Below are positions 8,620 through 17,514 of a stretch of DNA of 64,000 bases, one piece after another. The notes below the pieces were generated by a model that did not search any database, had not been told where the DNA came from, and saw only the letters and a list, made by a program, of their open reading frames with translations. The translations under genes were made by a program, and so were the position numbers. Position 1 is the stretch's first letter. Every line of letters begins with the position of its first letter. Source of the stretch: Gilvimarinus xylanilyticus (lineage in GTDB: Bacteria > Pseudomonadota > Gammaproteobacteria > Pseudomonadales > Cellvibrionaceae); NCBI RefSeq assembly GCF_024195295.1, contig NZ_JAMFTH010000001.1:372001-436000 (forward strand). The letters run 5' to 3'.

Positions 8620-10518
8620 ATGTCACGCTTGCCCGTTATTGTCGGTTTTGGAGGTTTTAACGCTGCCGGTCGCAGTTCGGGCCATCACGCCTTCCGACGT
8701 ATGGTGATTGAGTCGCTGCCCGAGCATGAGCGCCGCGAAACCCTGGCCGGATTGGCGGTGATGATGGGGTTGGTGACCTGCGATGGTGGCGCCTGGTGTG
8801 ACTCTGAGGGCCACCCCCTGACGCTTGAGGCAGTAGAGCAGCGCTTCGGTGAGCCGGTGTTGGCGGGTAGCTTAATTCGTCGCATTGGCACCGGATTTTT
8901 TGATGTAGACGCCGCCGCCTGGCAAAAAAGCGCCACCTTAAACGGTGAAACCGAGCTTCAGACATTTGTCCTGTCTTCGCGCGATCTGCCAGAGCCCATA
9001 CCCGATAACTGGCGTGTTACCGAGCTGGAAGGGCGCCGGGTAAGGGTTGAGGTGACCGGAAGTGTCGAGGTAAAAGTCGATAGCTACCGCGATATTCCGG
9101 TAAAGTCAGCGGGTCAGCTGCCCGAGGGTTTTGATCCGGCGGCACTGTACAACGCTCGCTTCCACCCCCGTGCCCTGCAGTTAACCATTATCGCCGCCTC
9201 CGATGCGGTGCGTTCTGTGGGTATTCCCTGGGCCGATATCGCCGCCAGCGTTAAACCCGATGAGGTGGGGGTTTACGCCAGCAATGTGATGAGCCAGATG
9301 GACGAGGCTGGTTTTGGTGGCTTGCTGCAGGCGCGTTTGCGCGGTGGCCGGGTGACCACCAAACAGTGCCCGCTGGGGTTAAACAGCATGCCCGCGGATT
9401 TTGTGAACGCCTATATTCTGGGTAGCGTAGGACATACAGGTGCCATTGCCGGGGCTTGCGCCTCCTTTTTATACAACCTGCGTGCGGCCACCGAAGATAT
9501 CGCCAGTGGTCGCTGTCGGGTCGCCGTGGTGGGTAATGCCGAGGCGCCTATTACCCAAGAGATCATCGACGGCTACGCCACTATGGGCGCGCTGGCCAGC
9601 GAAGATAAATTAAAAAAGCTCGACGGCGGCGATACCACCGATCCGCGTCGCTCCAGCCGCCCGTTTGGTGAGAACTGCGGTTTTACTATTGCCGAATCCG
9701 CCCAGTATGTGGTGTTAATGGACGATGCCCTGGCGCTTGAGTTGGGGGCCGATATCCACGGCGCGGTGAACGATGTGTTTATCAATGCGGATGGGTTTAA
9801 AAAATCCATTTCCGCTCCCGGCCCCGGCAACCATATTACCTTTGCCAAGGCGGTGGCCTCGGCGCGGGCGATTGTTGGCGACGAAGGGATTCGCGAACGC
9901 TCTATGGTGCACGCTCACGGCTCCAGTACCCCGCAAAACCGCATTACCGAGTCGCAGATTTTTGATCAGATTGCCGAATATTTCGGTATCACCGACTGGC
10001 CGGTAGCGGCGATTAAGGCCTTTGTGGGTCACTCCCTGTCCCCCGCCAGTGCCGATCAGTTGATCGCCAGCCTGGGTACCTTTAAGTACAACCTGGTGCC
10101 GGGGATCAAAACCATCGATAAAGTCGCAGACGATGTGTACACCGACCGTCTGCGTATCGAAACCGCCGACTTTACCCCAGCGCAGCCCATTGATGTGGCC
10201 TTTTTAAACTCCAAGGGCTTTGGCGGTAATAACGCCACTGCGAGTGTTTTGTCGCCTCGGGTGGTCGAGCAGATGCTGGCCAAGCGTTACGGCGCCGAGG
10301 CTTTTACAGCTTACCAAGCCCGCCGCGAGGCCACCCGAAAGGGCGCCAATGCTTATGATCAGGCGGCGCTGCGCGGCGATTTCGGCACCATTTACCAGTT
10401 TGGGGAGGGGTTGATAGACGAGAGCCAGATTGCCTTGAACGAAGGTAAAATGTCTCTGCCGGGCTTCTCTCAGGCCATTGATTTGGATCTGCCCAACCGC
10501 TTTACCGACATGGTTTAA
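8620..10518 (+). CDS. fabY: Long beta-ketoacyl-ACP synthase, FabY type
   Basis: A thiolase-fold condensing enzyme of 632 residues, far longer than FabB/FabF (about 405-415) and matching Pseudomonas FabY (about 634), which condenses acetyl-CoA with malonyl-ACP to start fatty-acid synthesis. Catalytic residues are visible: the cysteine in GACASFLYNL (about residue 279), histidine in HAHGSSTPQN (about 432) and histidine in FVGHSLSPAS (about 470). The ATG at 8620 has GGAG eight bases before it. It stands alone between a divergent regulator and rpsP. The FabY name rests on length and overall pattern; a related long KAS of other specificity is possible. Confidence 0.82.
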   Translation: MSRLPVIVGFGGFNAAGRSSGHHAFRRMVIESLPEHERRETLAGLAVMMGLVTCDGGAWCDSEGHPLTLEAVEQRFGEPVLAGSLIRRIGTGFFDVDAAAWQKSATLNGETELQTFVLSSRDLPEPIPDNWRVTELEGRRVRVEVTGSVEVKVDSYRDIPVKSAGQLPEGFDPAALYNARFHPRALQLTIIAASDAVRSVGIPWADIAASVKPDEVGVYASNVMSQMDEAGFGGLLQARLRGGRVTTKQCPLGLNSMPADFVNAYILGSVGHTGAIAGACASFLYNLRAATEDIASGRCRVAVVGNAEAPITQEIIDGYATMGALASEDKLKKLDGGDTTDPRRSSRPFGENCGFTIAESAQYVVLMDDALALELGADIHGAVNDVFINADGFKKSISAPGPGNHITFAKAVASARAIVGDEGIRERSMVHAHGSSTPQNRITESQIFDQIAEYFGITDWPVAAIKAFVGHSLSPASADQLIASLGTFKYNLVPGIKTIDKVADDVYTDRLRIETADFTPAQPIDVAFLNSKGFGGNNATASVLSPRVVEQMLAKRYGAEAFTAYQARREATRKGANAYDQAALRGDFGTIYQFGEGLIDESQIALNEGKMSLPGFSQAIDLDLPNRFTDMV

Positions 10519-10683
10519 GACAACGGCGGGGCCAGTTGCACAAATCTCGCCCAATAAAGCTATACAAAGGCTTACGTTTGCCTTAAAATGCGGCGCCTTT
10601 CGCGACCGGTGCGACTCCGGCCGCTAAAAACAGTTTAATCGCGACCAGGCACAGCCTGGCCACACAACCACAGGAAAGATTTC

Positions 10684-10923
10684 ATGGTAACTATTCGTCT
10701 GTCACGTGGCGGCTCTAAAAAGCGTCCTTTTTACCACCTGACTGTAACCGACAGCCGCAGTGCGCGTAACGGTCGTTTTATCGAGCGTGTTGGTTTCTTT
10801 AACCCGATCGCCCGCGGTCAGGAAGAAAAGCTGCGCGTTGATCAAGAGCGCATCGACTACTGGGTAAGCCAGGGCGCTCAGCTGAGCGAGCGTGTTTCTA
10901 AGCTGGTAAAAGAAGCAGCGTAA
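10684..10923 (+). CDS. rpsP: 30S ribosomal protein S16
   Basis: A 79-residue ribosomal protein needed for 30S assembly. The N terminus [25 protein letters not shown] and the [12 protein letters not shown] segment are diagnostic. AGGAAAG sits 7 nt before the ATG. It is the first gene of the conserved rpsP-rimM-trmD-rplS operon; the 165 bp upstream contain a small CCAGGC/GCCTGG hairpin but no promoter I would assert. Confidence 0.98.
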   Translation: MVTIRLSRGGSKKRPFYHLTVTDSRSARNGRFIERVGFFNPIARGQEEKLRVDQERIDYWVSQGAQLSERVSKLVKEAA

Positions 10924-10933
10924 GCGACGCGCT

Positions 10934-11470
10934 GTGGCGGGCTCATCCAATCTTGTCGATTCCGGGCGCATCAGCACGGCATTTGGCATCAAAGGCTGGC
11001 TGAAAATCCAGTCGTTTACCGAGCCTGCCGACAACCTGTTCAGCTACAGCCCCTGGTGGATTAAGACCGCCCACGGGGTGAAAGCGGTGGAGGTTGACGA
11101 GTTTAAGCCCCATGGCAAAGGCTATGTGGCCCACCTTAAAGGGGTGGACGATCGCGACTTGGCGGCGAGTTACACCGGCGTGACCATCGCGATAGAACGC
11201 GATGCGCTGCCCGAGCTGGATGACGGTGAGTACTACTGGCATCAGCTGCAAGGGCTGGCCGTATTCAGCGAGTTTGACGGCCAGCGGGTGCGCTTAGGCG
11301 CGGTAAAACGTCTGCTGGAAACCGGCGCCAATGATGTGCTGGTGGTTCAGGCCGATGATCAGAGCATAGATAAGCGCGAAAGGTTAATTCCCTACGTGCC
11401 CGACGATTATGTTCTGAACGTGGATCTCGAGACCGGTGAAATGACGGTTTACTGGGACCCAGAGTTTTAA
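10934..11470 (+). CDS. rimM: Ribosome maturation factor RimM
   Basis: Assembly factor that binds S19 in the 30S head and aids 16S rRNA maturation. The 178 residues comprise an N-terminal beta-barrel (GRISTAFGIKGWLKIQSFTEP) and a C-terminal PRC-barrel (EYYWHQLQGLAVF, then RLIPYVPDDYVLNVDLETG). It starts with GTG 10 bp after rpsP, as usual for this operon. Confidence 0.96.
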   Translation: MAGSSNLVDSGRISTAFGIKGWLKIQSFTEPADNLFSYSPWWIKTAHGVKAVEVDEFKPHGKGYVAHLKGVDDRDLAASYTGVTIAIERDALPELDDGEYYWHQLQGLAVFSEFDGQRVRLGAVKRLLETGANDVLVVQADDQSIDKRERLIPYVPDDYVLNVDLETGEMTVYWDPEF

Positions 11471-11503
11471 CAGACGGTATGACACCGTTTTAGGGGGATA
11501 GGC

Positions 11504-12271
11504 GTGAGCACCGATACAGATGGCCGGGCGCCACTGAAGATTGCGGTGATAACCCTGTTTCCGGAAATGTTTGACGCCGTCCTGGGCAGCGGAATTAGCT
11601 CCCGGGCGGTTAAAGAAGGCCGGGTGGAGGTGCGTTGCTGGAATCCGCGAGATTTTACCCGCGATAGGCACCGCACCGTGGACGACCGCCCCTATGGCGG
11701 CGGCCCCGGCATGCTGATGAAAGTACAACCATTAGCCGATGCGGTCGAAGATGCACGGCGCTGGACCGAAAAGGCTCGGGTGATCTACCTGTCACCACAG
11801 GGGCAGGTATTTAACCAGCAGGCGGCACAGGCAATGTCGCAAGGCGGCAATCTGATTTTGCTGGCCGGACGCTACGAAGGCATTGATGAGCGCTTGATAG
11901 AAGCGGTGGTTGATGAAGAGTGGTCCATTGGTGACTATGTGCTTTCCGGCGGCGAGCTTCCGGCGATGGTGCTAATGGACGCGGTGATTCGGTTATTGCC
12001 CGGCGCATTGGGTGATGCCCAGTCGGCGGTGGAGGACTCCTTTACCGACGGACTTTTGGATCACCCGCACTACACCCGTCCCGAAACCTTGGACGGGGTG
12101 GGGGTACCCGAGGTGTTGCTCTCGGGAGACCACGCAAAAATTCGGCGTTGGCGCCTGAAACAGGCGCTGGGGCGAACCTGGCTGAGACGGCCAGATTTAT
12201 TGCAACACAAAGACTTAACCGAGGAGCAGCAAGCGCTGCTGACGGACTTTCGTCGGGACCTTAATGACTAA
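11504..12271 (+). CDS. trmD: tRNA (guanine-N1-)-methyltransferase
   Basis: SPOUT-class enzyme that methylates G37 of tRNAs using SAM and so prevents +1 frameshifting. At 255 residues it has the normal length. Knot and cofactor motifs are visible: [29 protein letters not shown], and [16 protein letters not shown], with the C-terminal RRPDLL domain. The GTG start at 11504 is preceded by AGGGGG. It is the third gene of the rpsP operon. Confidence 0.97.
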   Translation: MSTDTDGRAPLKIAVITLFPEMFDAVLGSGISSRAVKEGRVEVRCWNPRDFTRDRHRTVDDRPYGGGPGMLMKVQPLADAVEDARRWTEKARVIYLSPQGQVFNQQAAQAMSQGGNLILLAGRYEGIDERLIEAVVDEEWSIGDYVLSGGELPAMVLMDAVIRLLPGALGDAQSAVEDSFTDGLLDHPHYTRPETLDGVGVPEVLLSGDHAKIRRWRLKQALGRTWLRRPDLLQHKDLTEEQQALLTDFRRDLND

Positions 12272-12309
12272 CTCTAGCTGTGAAGCTACAGACTCTCAGG
12301 AGAAACGAG

Positions 12310-12660
12310 ATGACTAACAAAATCATTCAAGAGCTCGAAAACGAACAGCTCAAGCAAGACGTTCCGGAATTTTCCCCGGGTGACACCGTTGTGGTTCAGG
12401 TGAAAGTAACCGAAGGCAACCGCGAGCGTCTGCAGGCTTACGAAGGTGTAGTAATCGCCAAGCGTAACCGCGGTATCAACTCGGCTTTCACCGTGCGTAA
12501 AATTTCTTACGGTGTGGGCGTTGAGCGTACTTTCCAAACTCACAGCCGTCAGGTTGACAGCATTGCTGTTAAGCGTCGCGGTGATGTGCGTCAGGCCAAG
12601 CTGTACTACTTGCGCGATCTGACTGGTAAGGCTGCTCGTATTAAAGAGAAGCTGTCTTAA
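12310..12660 (+). CDS. rplS: 50S ribosomal protein L19
   Basis: A 116-residue protein at the 30S-50S interface. The sequence [22 protein letters not shown] and [13 protein letters not shown] is characteristic. The ATG at 12310 is preferred over an in-frame ATG at 12280 because AGGAGA precedes it by 6-7 nt and the length then fits the family. Last gene of the operon, with an intrinsic terminator downstream. Confidence 0.97.
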   Translation: MTNKIIQELENEQLKQDVPEFSPGDTVVVQVKVTEGNRERLQAYEGVVIAKRNRGINSAFTVRKISYGVGVERTFQTHSRQVDSIAVKRRGDVRQAKLYYLRDLTGKAARIKEKLS

Positions 12661-12680
12661 GTCTGACAAGACTGAGACGA

Positions 12681-12715
12681 AAAAGCCGGGGCAGGTAACT
12701 GCTCCGGCTTTTTTT
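12681..12715 (+). terminator. Intrinsic terminator of the rpsP-rplS operon
   Basis: AAAAGCCGGgGCAG, loop GTAA, CTGCtCCGGCTTTT and more T residues. It is a strong hairpin 20 bp after rplS. Confidence 0.93.
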
Positions 12716-12779
12716 ATGTCTTCAAGCTTTGTAACTGCCGCAATCTGCCCCATAATGCCTGCCAACTGGGGTAGGTGCT

Positions 12780-13685
12780 ATGAGTAAACGACAAGATTCC
12801 GAGGCTGTTATTCGCCAGTATCTGGACAGCCTGTGGCTGGAAAAGGGGCTATCTGACAATACGCGCGAAAGTTACGCCCGGGATTTGAAAGCGGTCAGTC
12901 AGTGGTTAGAGCAAACCCCCGGGGTATCGCTAAACGCTGCCGGCCCCGAACACCTTATGGGCTTTCTCGCCTGGCGCCACGAGCGCCAGTACTCCAGTCG
13001 CTCGACCGCGCGCCTGTTGTCCTGCCTGCGCGGGTACTACCTGTACCAGATTCGCGAGGGTGCCATGCAGGAGAACCCGCTGGCGAATATCGACAACCCC
13101 AAGCTGCCCCAGTCACTGCCTAAACTTTTGACCGAAGCGGATGTCGAAGCGTTACTTAAGGCGCCCGATGTCACCGACTCCGTGGGGCTTCGCGATAAGG
13201 CCATGCTGGAGCTGTTGTACGCCTGCGGCCTGCGGGTGACCGAATTGATTAGCTTAAGTATGCCCATGCTCAATTTGCGCCAATCGGTGGTCAGGGTGCT
13301 GGGCAAGGGCAGTAAAGAGCGGTTGGTGCCCTTAGGGGAGGAGGCCGCCTACTGGTTGGCGCGGTATCTTAAAGAGGGGCGCGGGGCGCTGCTGGGAGCC
13401 AAAACCTCCGAAGTGGTGTTCTTAAGTACGCGCAGTCAGCAGATGACTCGCCAGACGTTTTGGTATCGAATTAAATACTGGGCCAAGGCGGCGGGAATCG
13501 AGAAGCCGTTATCGCCGCACACCTTGCGCCATGCCTTTGCCACGCATTTGCTCAATCACGGCGCCGATTTACGGGTGGTGCAGCTGCTGTTAGGCCACAG
13601 TGATTTGTCCACCACGCAAATTTATACCCATGTGGCTCGGGCAAGAATGAAAAGCCTGCATGAAGTGCATCACCCTAGGGCTTAA
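12780..13685 (+). CDS. xerD: Site-specific tyrosine recombinase XerD
   Basis: Recombinase that acts with XerC at dif to resolve chromosome dimers under FtsK control. The 301 residues have an N-terminal SAM-like core-binding domain and a catalytic domain with Arg in ACGLRVTEL (about 150), Lys in [11 protein letters not shown], HxxR in [12 protein letters not shown] (about 247-250), the GHSD histidine and the nucleophilic tyrosine in QIYTHV (about 281). The following dsbC gene is the usual partner, which supports XerD rather than XerC. Confidence 0.95.
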   Translation: MSKRQDSEAVIRQYLDSLWLEKGLSDNTRESYARDLKAVSQWLEQTPGVSLNAAGPEHLMGFLAWRHERQYSSRSTARLLSCLRGYYLYQIREGAMQENPLANIDNPKLPQSLPKLLTEADVEALLKAPDVTDSVGLRDKAMLELLYACGLRVTELISLSMPMLNLRQSVVRVLGKGSKERLVPLGEEAAYWLARYLKEGRGALLGAKTSEVVFLSTRSQQMTRQTFWYRIKYWAKAAGIEKPLSPHTLRHAFATHLLNHGADLRVVQLLLGHSDLSTTQIYTHVARARMKSLHEVHHPRA

Positions 13686-13744
13686 AAAATCTATGTTAAA
13701 CTGCAAAACCACTGGTATTTGCCTGTAAAAATAGAGAAGTGATT

Positions 13745-14509
13745 ATGATAGTAAACGCTGTTCGTACTAGCATCGCGGCCCTGGCTTTCGCCGCTTGTGC
13801 CTCTGTGGCTCAGGACTCGGCCGAGGCACCCGCAAATGACGCCTCGCAACCCCCCGAGCAGGTGATTAAAGCCCAGCTGGATATGATTACCGGTGGCGCG
13901 CAACTTGGACCTGTACGCCCCTCGGTGATTGAAGGGCTTTACAATGTCCAGGTTATTGGCGGCCCTAGTTTAATGGTCTCAGCTGATGGCAAGTACGCGA
14001 TTATGGGCGATGCCTACACCTTCACCGCAGCAGGGTTGGAACCGGTGCAAGACCCCTATCTGCTTAACGCCCGTAAGGAGTTTGTGAGCAGCCTGAAGCC
14101 AGGCGATACCATTGACTTTGCCCCCGACGACGAAACCAAGCATGTCGCCTATGTGTTTACCGACGTGGATTGCGGCTACTGTCGCCGTCTGCACAGTCAA
14201 ATGGACGACTATAACGACGAAGGCATTGAAATTCGCTATCTGGCTTACCCCCGCGCCGGTGAGAACAGCCCCTCGGCGGCCAAACTGGAAAGCGCTTGGT
14301 GCGCCGATGACCCCAATGCCGCGCTGGACAAGCTGAAAAACCTGGAAGACGTTGAACCCGCCAGCTGCGATGCGCCTATCGCCCAGCAATTTTTAAAAGG
14401 CGGAGAGTTGGGCGTGACTGGTACCCCCAGCATTCTTTTGCCGGACGGCCGCCTGTTTGTCGGCTACTTGCCTCCGGATCGTCTGTTGCAGAATATCGAG
14501 CAAGAGTAA
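13745..14509 (+). CDS. dsbC: Thiol:disulfide interchange protein DsbC
   Basis: Periplasmic disulfide isomerase kept reduced by DsbD. The 254 residues have an N-terminal signal sequence (AALAFAACASVAQ), a linker, the DsbC dimerisation domain and a thioredoxin domain with the CGYC active site in FTDVDCGYCRRLH (about residue 142), a second cysteine pair and the cis-proline in GVTGTPSILLPDG. The ATG at 13745 follows GAGAAG; a GTG two codons earlier overlaps that ribosome-binding sequence. It lies in the xerD-dsbC-hom-thrC-recJ cluster. Confidence 0.94.
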   Translation: MIVNAVRTSIAALAFAACASVAQDSAEAPANDASQPPEQVIKAQLDMITGGAQLGPVRPSVIEGLYNVQVIGGPSLMVSADGKYAIMGDAYTFTAAGLEPVQDPYLLNARKEFVSSLKPGDTIDFAPDDETKHVAYVFTDVDCGYCRRLHSQMDDYNDEGIEIRYLAYPRAGENSPSAAKLESAWCADDPNAALDKLKNLEDVEPASCDAPIAQQFLKGGELGVTGTPSILLPDGRLFVGYLPPDRLLQNIEQE

Positions 14510-14522
14510 GCGATTGCTCCCG

Positions 14523-14544
14523 GCCCGCCCTTAGCTGGGCGGGC
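14523..14544 (+). other. Strong G+C hairpin downstream of dsbC
   Basis: GCCCGCCC, loop TTAGCT, GGGCGGGC, 13 bp after the dsbC stop. No T run follows, so it may be a 3' RNA-stabilising stem or a weak or rho-assisted terminator. Confidence 0.5.
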
Positions 14545-14565
14545 GGCGCGACTTTAAACGTCTAA

Positions 14566-14608
14566 TTGACAGCAACCTTGGCTCTGAGTAAGGTTGCTGC
14601 TTTTATTT
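14566..14608 (+). promoter_or_regulatory. Promoter-like and terminator-like signals just upstream of hom
   Basis: A perfect TTGACA (14566-14571) is followed after 17 bp by TAAGGT (14589-14594), a possible promoter for hom-thrC. The same bases form AGCAACCTT (14571-14579) / AAGGTTGCT (14590-14598) followed by GCTTTTATTTTA, the form of an intrinsic terminator for read-through from dsbC. I cannot tell which function dominates. No threonine-rich leader peptide was seen. Confidence 0.45.
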
Positions 14609-14633
14609 TACCACCCCCCAAATAGAGGAATTC

Positions 14634-15941
14634 ATGTTGAAGCCGGTCAGAATAGGTATCTGCGGTCTGGGCACCGTAGGCAGTGGCACCGTCAATGTAC
14701 TTGCGCGCAACCAGCGCGTCATTAACGCCCGCGCCGGTAGCGACATTATTGTCGAACAGGTCGCCGCCCGTCGCGATAATCCGCAAGTGGACATGACCTC
14801 ACTGAACGTAACCCGCGATATTTTTGAAGTGGCGAAAAACCCCAATGTCGATGTGGTGGTAGAGTTGATCGGCGGCATCAGTGTCGCTCGCGAGCTGATC
14901 TTAGAGGCGATTAATAACGGCAAGCATATTGTTACCGCCAACAAAGCGTTAATTGCCGAACACGGCAACGAAATATTCGCCGCTGCGGATGCCAAGGGCG
15001 TAACCGTGGCCTTTGAGGCCGCTGTGGCCGGTGGTATTCCCATTATTAAATCGATTCGCGAAGGTCTGTCGGCCAACCGTATCGAGTGGTTGGCGGGTAT
15101 TATTAACGGTACTGGCAACTTTATTTTGACCGAAATGCGCGATAAAGGCCGCCAGTTCGACGAAGTTTTAGCCGAGGCGCAAGAGCTGGGCTATGCCGAA
15201 GCGGACCCCACTTTTGACGTTGAAGGTATAGACGCCGCCCATAAGCTGGTGATTCTGGCCTCTATGAGCTTTGGTATCCCCCTGCAGTTTGAAAAGGTCT
15301 TTACCGAAGGCATCAGCAAGATTGAGCCGGTGGATGTCGCTTACGCCGACGAGCTGGGCTATCGCATCAAACACCTGGGCATCGCCCGCCGCGTGAAAGA
15401 CGGCATTGAGTTGCGGGTGCACCCCACCTTGATTCCCGAAAAACGCCAGCTAGCCAATGTGGATGGCGTAATGAACGCCATTATGGTGAAAGGCGACGCC
15501 GTGGGCCCCACCATGTACTACGGGGCCGGTGCCGGCGCCGAGCCCACCGCCTCGTCGGTGATTGCCGATATCGTCGATGTCGCCCGCACCCTGACCGCCG
15601 ACCCTGAGCACCGGGTTCCCTATTTGGGCTTTCAGCAAAGCAGCCTGAGTGACAGCAACATTCTGCCTATTGATGAGGTGGATACCGCTTATTACCTGCG
15701 TATGGCCGCGCTGGATAAACCCGGGGTACTGTCTCAGGTGGCGACTATTTTGAGCGATTCGGGTATCAGTATTGAGGCCTTGATTCAAAAAGAAGCCGAT
15801 GACGACGAAGAAATCGTACCGCTTATTCTGCTGACCAACCGCGCCGTGGAGAAAGACCTGGCCACCGCGATCAGCAAAATTGAAGCGCTCAGCTCTATTA
15901 CCGGGCCTATTACCCGTATCCGCTTAGAGCCCTTGAAGTAA
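14634..15941 (+). CDS. hom: Homoserine dehydrogenase
   Basis: NAD(P)H-dependent reduction of aspartate semialdehyde to homoserine, the branch point to threonine and methionine. The 435-residue monofunctional form has an N-terminal Rossmann fold (GICGLGTVGSGTV), a catalytic domain with NGTGNFILTEM and AEADPTFDVEGIDAAHKL, and a C-terminal ACT domain (about 350-430, YYLRMAALDKPGVLSQVATIL) for threonine feedback. The ATG has AGAGGAA upstream. thrC follows 56 bp later, giving a two-step threonine unit. Confidence 0.96.
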   Translation: MLKPVRIGICGLGTVGSGTVNVLARNQRVINARAGSDIIVEQVAARRDNPQVDMTSLNVTRDIFEVAKNPNVDVVVELIGGISVARELILEAINNGKHIVTANKALIAEHGNEIFAAADAKGVTVAFEAAVAGGIPIIKSIREGLSANRIEWLAGIINGTGNFILTEMRDKGRQFDEVLAEAQELGYAEADPTFDVEGIDAAHKLVILASMSFGIPLQFEKVFTEGISKIEPVDVAYADELGYRIKHLGIARRVKDGIELRVHPTLIPEKRQLANVDGVMNAIMVKGDAVGPTMYYGAGAGAEPTASSVIADIVDVARTLTADPEHRVPYLGFQQSSLSDSNILPIDEVDTAYYLRMAALDKPGVLSQVATILSDSGISIEALIQKEADDDEEIVPLILLTNRAVEKDLATAISKIEALSSITGPITRIRLEPLK

Positions 15942-15997
15942 TAAACTTTTAACACGGGCCTGCGGGCCCTTACGTGAACTGAATTCAGGTTACCGAC

Positions 15998-17395
15998 GTG
16001 AAATACATCAGCACCCGCGGCCAGGCGCCGTCACTGTCGTTTGAAGAAGTCGTACTGACCGGTCTCGCCTCTGATGGCGGCCTGTATGTACCCGAAAAAC
16101 TGCCCGAGTTTTCTCGCGAAGAGATAGCGAGCTGGGCGGGTCTGTCTTATCAAGAGCTGGCATTTAAAGTGATGGCGCCCTTTGTCGACGGTGAAATTCC
16201 CGACGAGGATTTACGCGGCTTGATCGACAAAGCCTACCAGAGCTTTCGTCACCAGGGTATTGCGCCCTTAGTGCAAACCGGCCATAACGAGTGGATTTTA
16301 GAGCTGTTCCAGGGCCCCACCCTGGCGTTTAAAGATTTTGCGTTGCAGTTTTTGGGGCATTTGCTCGATTATATTTTGCAAAAGCGCGATCAGAAGGTTG
16401 TGGTGATGGGCGCGACCTCGGGCGATACCGGTTCGGCCGCGATTGAGGGTTGCCGCCGCTGCGAGAATATCGACATTTTTATTCTCCACCCGCACAATCG
16501 CGTGTCCAATGTGCAGCGCCGTCAGATGACCACCGTGCTGGAAGATAACGTCCACAATATTGCCTTGGACGGTAACTTTGACGATTGCCAGAACATGGTA
16601 AAGGCGAGCTTTGCCGATCAGTCATTTCTACCTGAGGGGCGCCAACTGGTGGCGGTCAACTCCATTAACTGGGCGCGCATTATGGCGCAAATCGTCTACT
16701 ACTTTTACGCCTCGCTGGCGCTCGGTGGTCCGCATCGTCCGGTGTCTTTCTCGGTGCCTACCGGTAACTTCGGCGATATCTTTGCCGGTTATCTGGCCAA
16801 GCGTATGGGCCTGCCCATCGATCAGCTGGTGATCGCCACCAACAGCAATGATATTTTGCACCGCGCCATCAGCAGTAACGATCACAGCAAGCAAGAGCTG
16901 CATCACACCCTGTCGCCCAGCATGGATATTATGGTGTCCAGTAACTTCGAGCGCATGTTGTTCGACTTATACGACCGCGATGGCGCCGCCATTGCGCAGT
17001 TAATGGAAGATTTTAAATCTGGCGCCATGCATTTAAGCGACTCGGCCTTAAGCCGTGCCCGCGAATTGTTTGCCAGCCATAAGGTGGATGATGACCGCAT
17101 GCTGGAGGTGATTCGCGATGTCTTCGAGAACACCGAATACTTGCTGGACCCCCACACCGCCATTGGCGTTGATGCCGCCCGCGCCACGCGCAAAGATCAC
17201 AGCATACCCATGGTTTGCCTGGCCACCGCGCACCCGGCAAAGTTCCCCGAAGCGGTACAAAAAGCCGGGCAAGAGGAAGACCCCAAGCTGCCCCATCATA
17301 TGGCCGATTTGTTCGACCGCGAAGAGCGTTACGAAGTGCTGCCCAACGACGCTGAAACCGTGCACGAATTTATGCGCGGGCATTTGGCGTGTTGA
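15998..17395 (+). CDS. thrC: Threonine synthase
   Basis: PLP enzyme that converts O-phosphohomoserine to threonine, of the longer (465-residue) type found in pseudomonads. The N-terminal MKYISTRGQAPSLSFEEVVLTGLASDGGLYVPE and the PLP-lysine motif PTLAFKDFALQFLG (Lys about residue 111) are clear, with the phosphate-binding GATSGDTGSAAI and SVPTGNFGDIFAGYLA. It starts with GTG. It is encoded directly after hom. Confidence 0.96.
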   Translation: MKYISTRGQAPSLSFEEVVLTGLASDGGLYVPEKLPEFSREEIASWAGLSYQELAFKVMAPFVDGEIPDEDLRGLIDKAYQSFRHQGIAPLVQTGHNEWILELFQGPTLAFKDFALQFLGHLLDYILQKRDQKVVVMGATSGDTGSAAIEGCRRCENIDIFILHPHNRVSNVQRRQMTTVLEDNVHNIALDGNFDDCQNMVKASFADQSFLPEGRQLVAVNSINWARIMAQIVYYFYASLALGGPHRPVSFSVPTGNFGDIFAGYLAKRMGLPIDQLVIATNSNDILHRAISSNDHSKQELHHTLSPSMDIMVSSNFERMLFDLYDRDGAAIAQLMEDFKSGAMHLSDSALSRARELFASHKVDDDRMLEVIRDVFENTEYLLDPHTAIGVDAARATRKDHSIPMVCLATAHPAKFPEAVQKAGQEEDPKLPHHMADLFDREERYEVLPNDAETVHEFMRGHLAC

Positions 17396-17402
17396 TTTTA
17401 GT

Positions 17403-17502
17403 GTCTGACGTCTGAGGTCGGACGTCAGACGCTCGCGTTTCTTTGCATAAGGCACGGTTAAGCGTGTCTTATGCGTCCGACATCAGACCTCTGTCGTCCG
17501 AC
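17403..17502. repeat. Cluster of inverted repeats between thrC and recJ
   Basis: Three elements in 100 bp. GTCTGACGTC (17403-17412) and GACGTCAGAC (17421-17430) form a perfect 10-bp inverted repeat. GCATAAGgCACG (17445-17456) and CGTGtCTTATGC (17463-17474) form a second, interrupted stem. GTCCGAC occurs twice in direct orientation (17475-17481 and 17496-17502), flanking CATCAGACCTC, which resembles the complement of the first element. It looks like a dispersed intergenic repeat. No gene or promoter was identified here. Confidence 0.65.
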
Positions 17503-17514
17503 GAGCCCATCCCC

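Noticed and set aside
12780-13685. Integron or phage integrase interpretation of the tyrosine recombinase
   Set aside because: Length, motif spacing and the xerD-dsbC-hom-thrC-recJ context identify housekeeping XerD.
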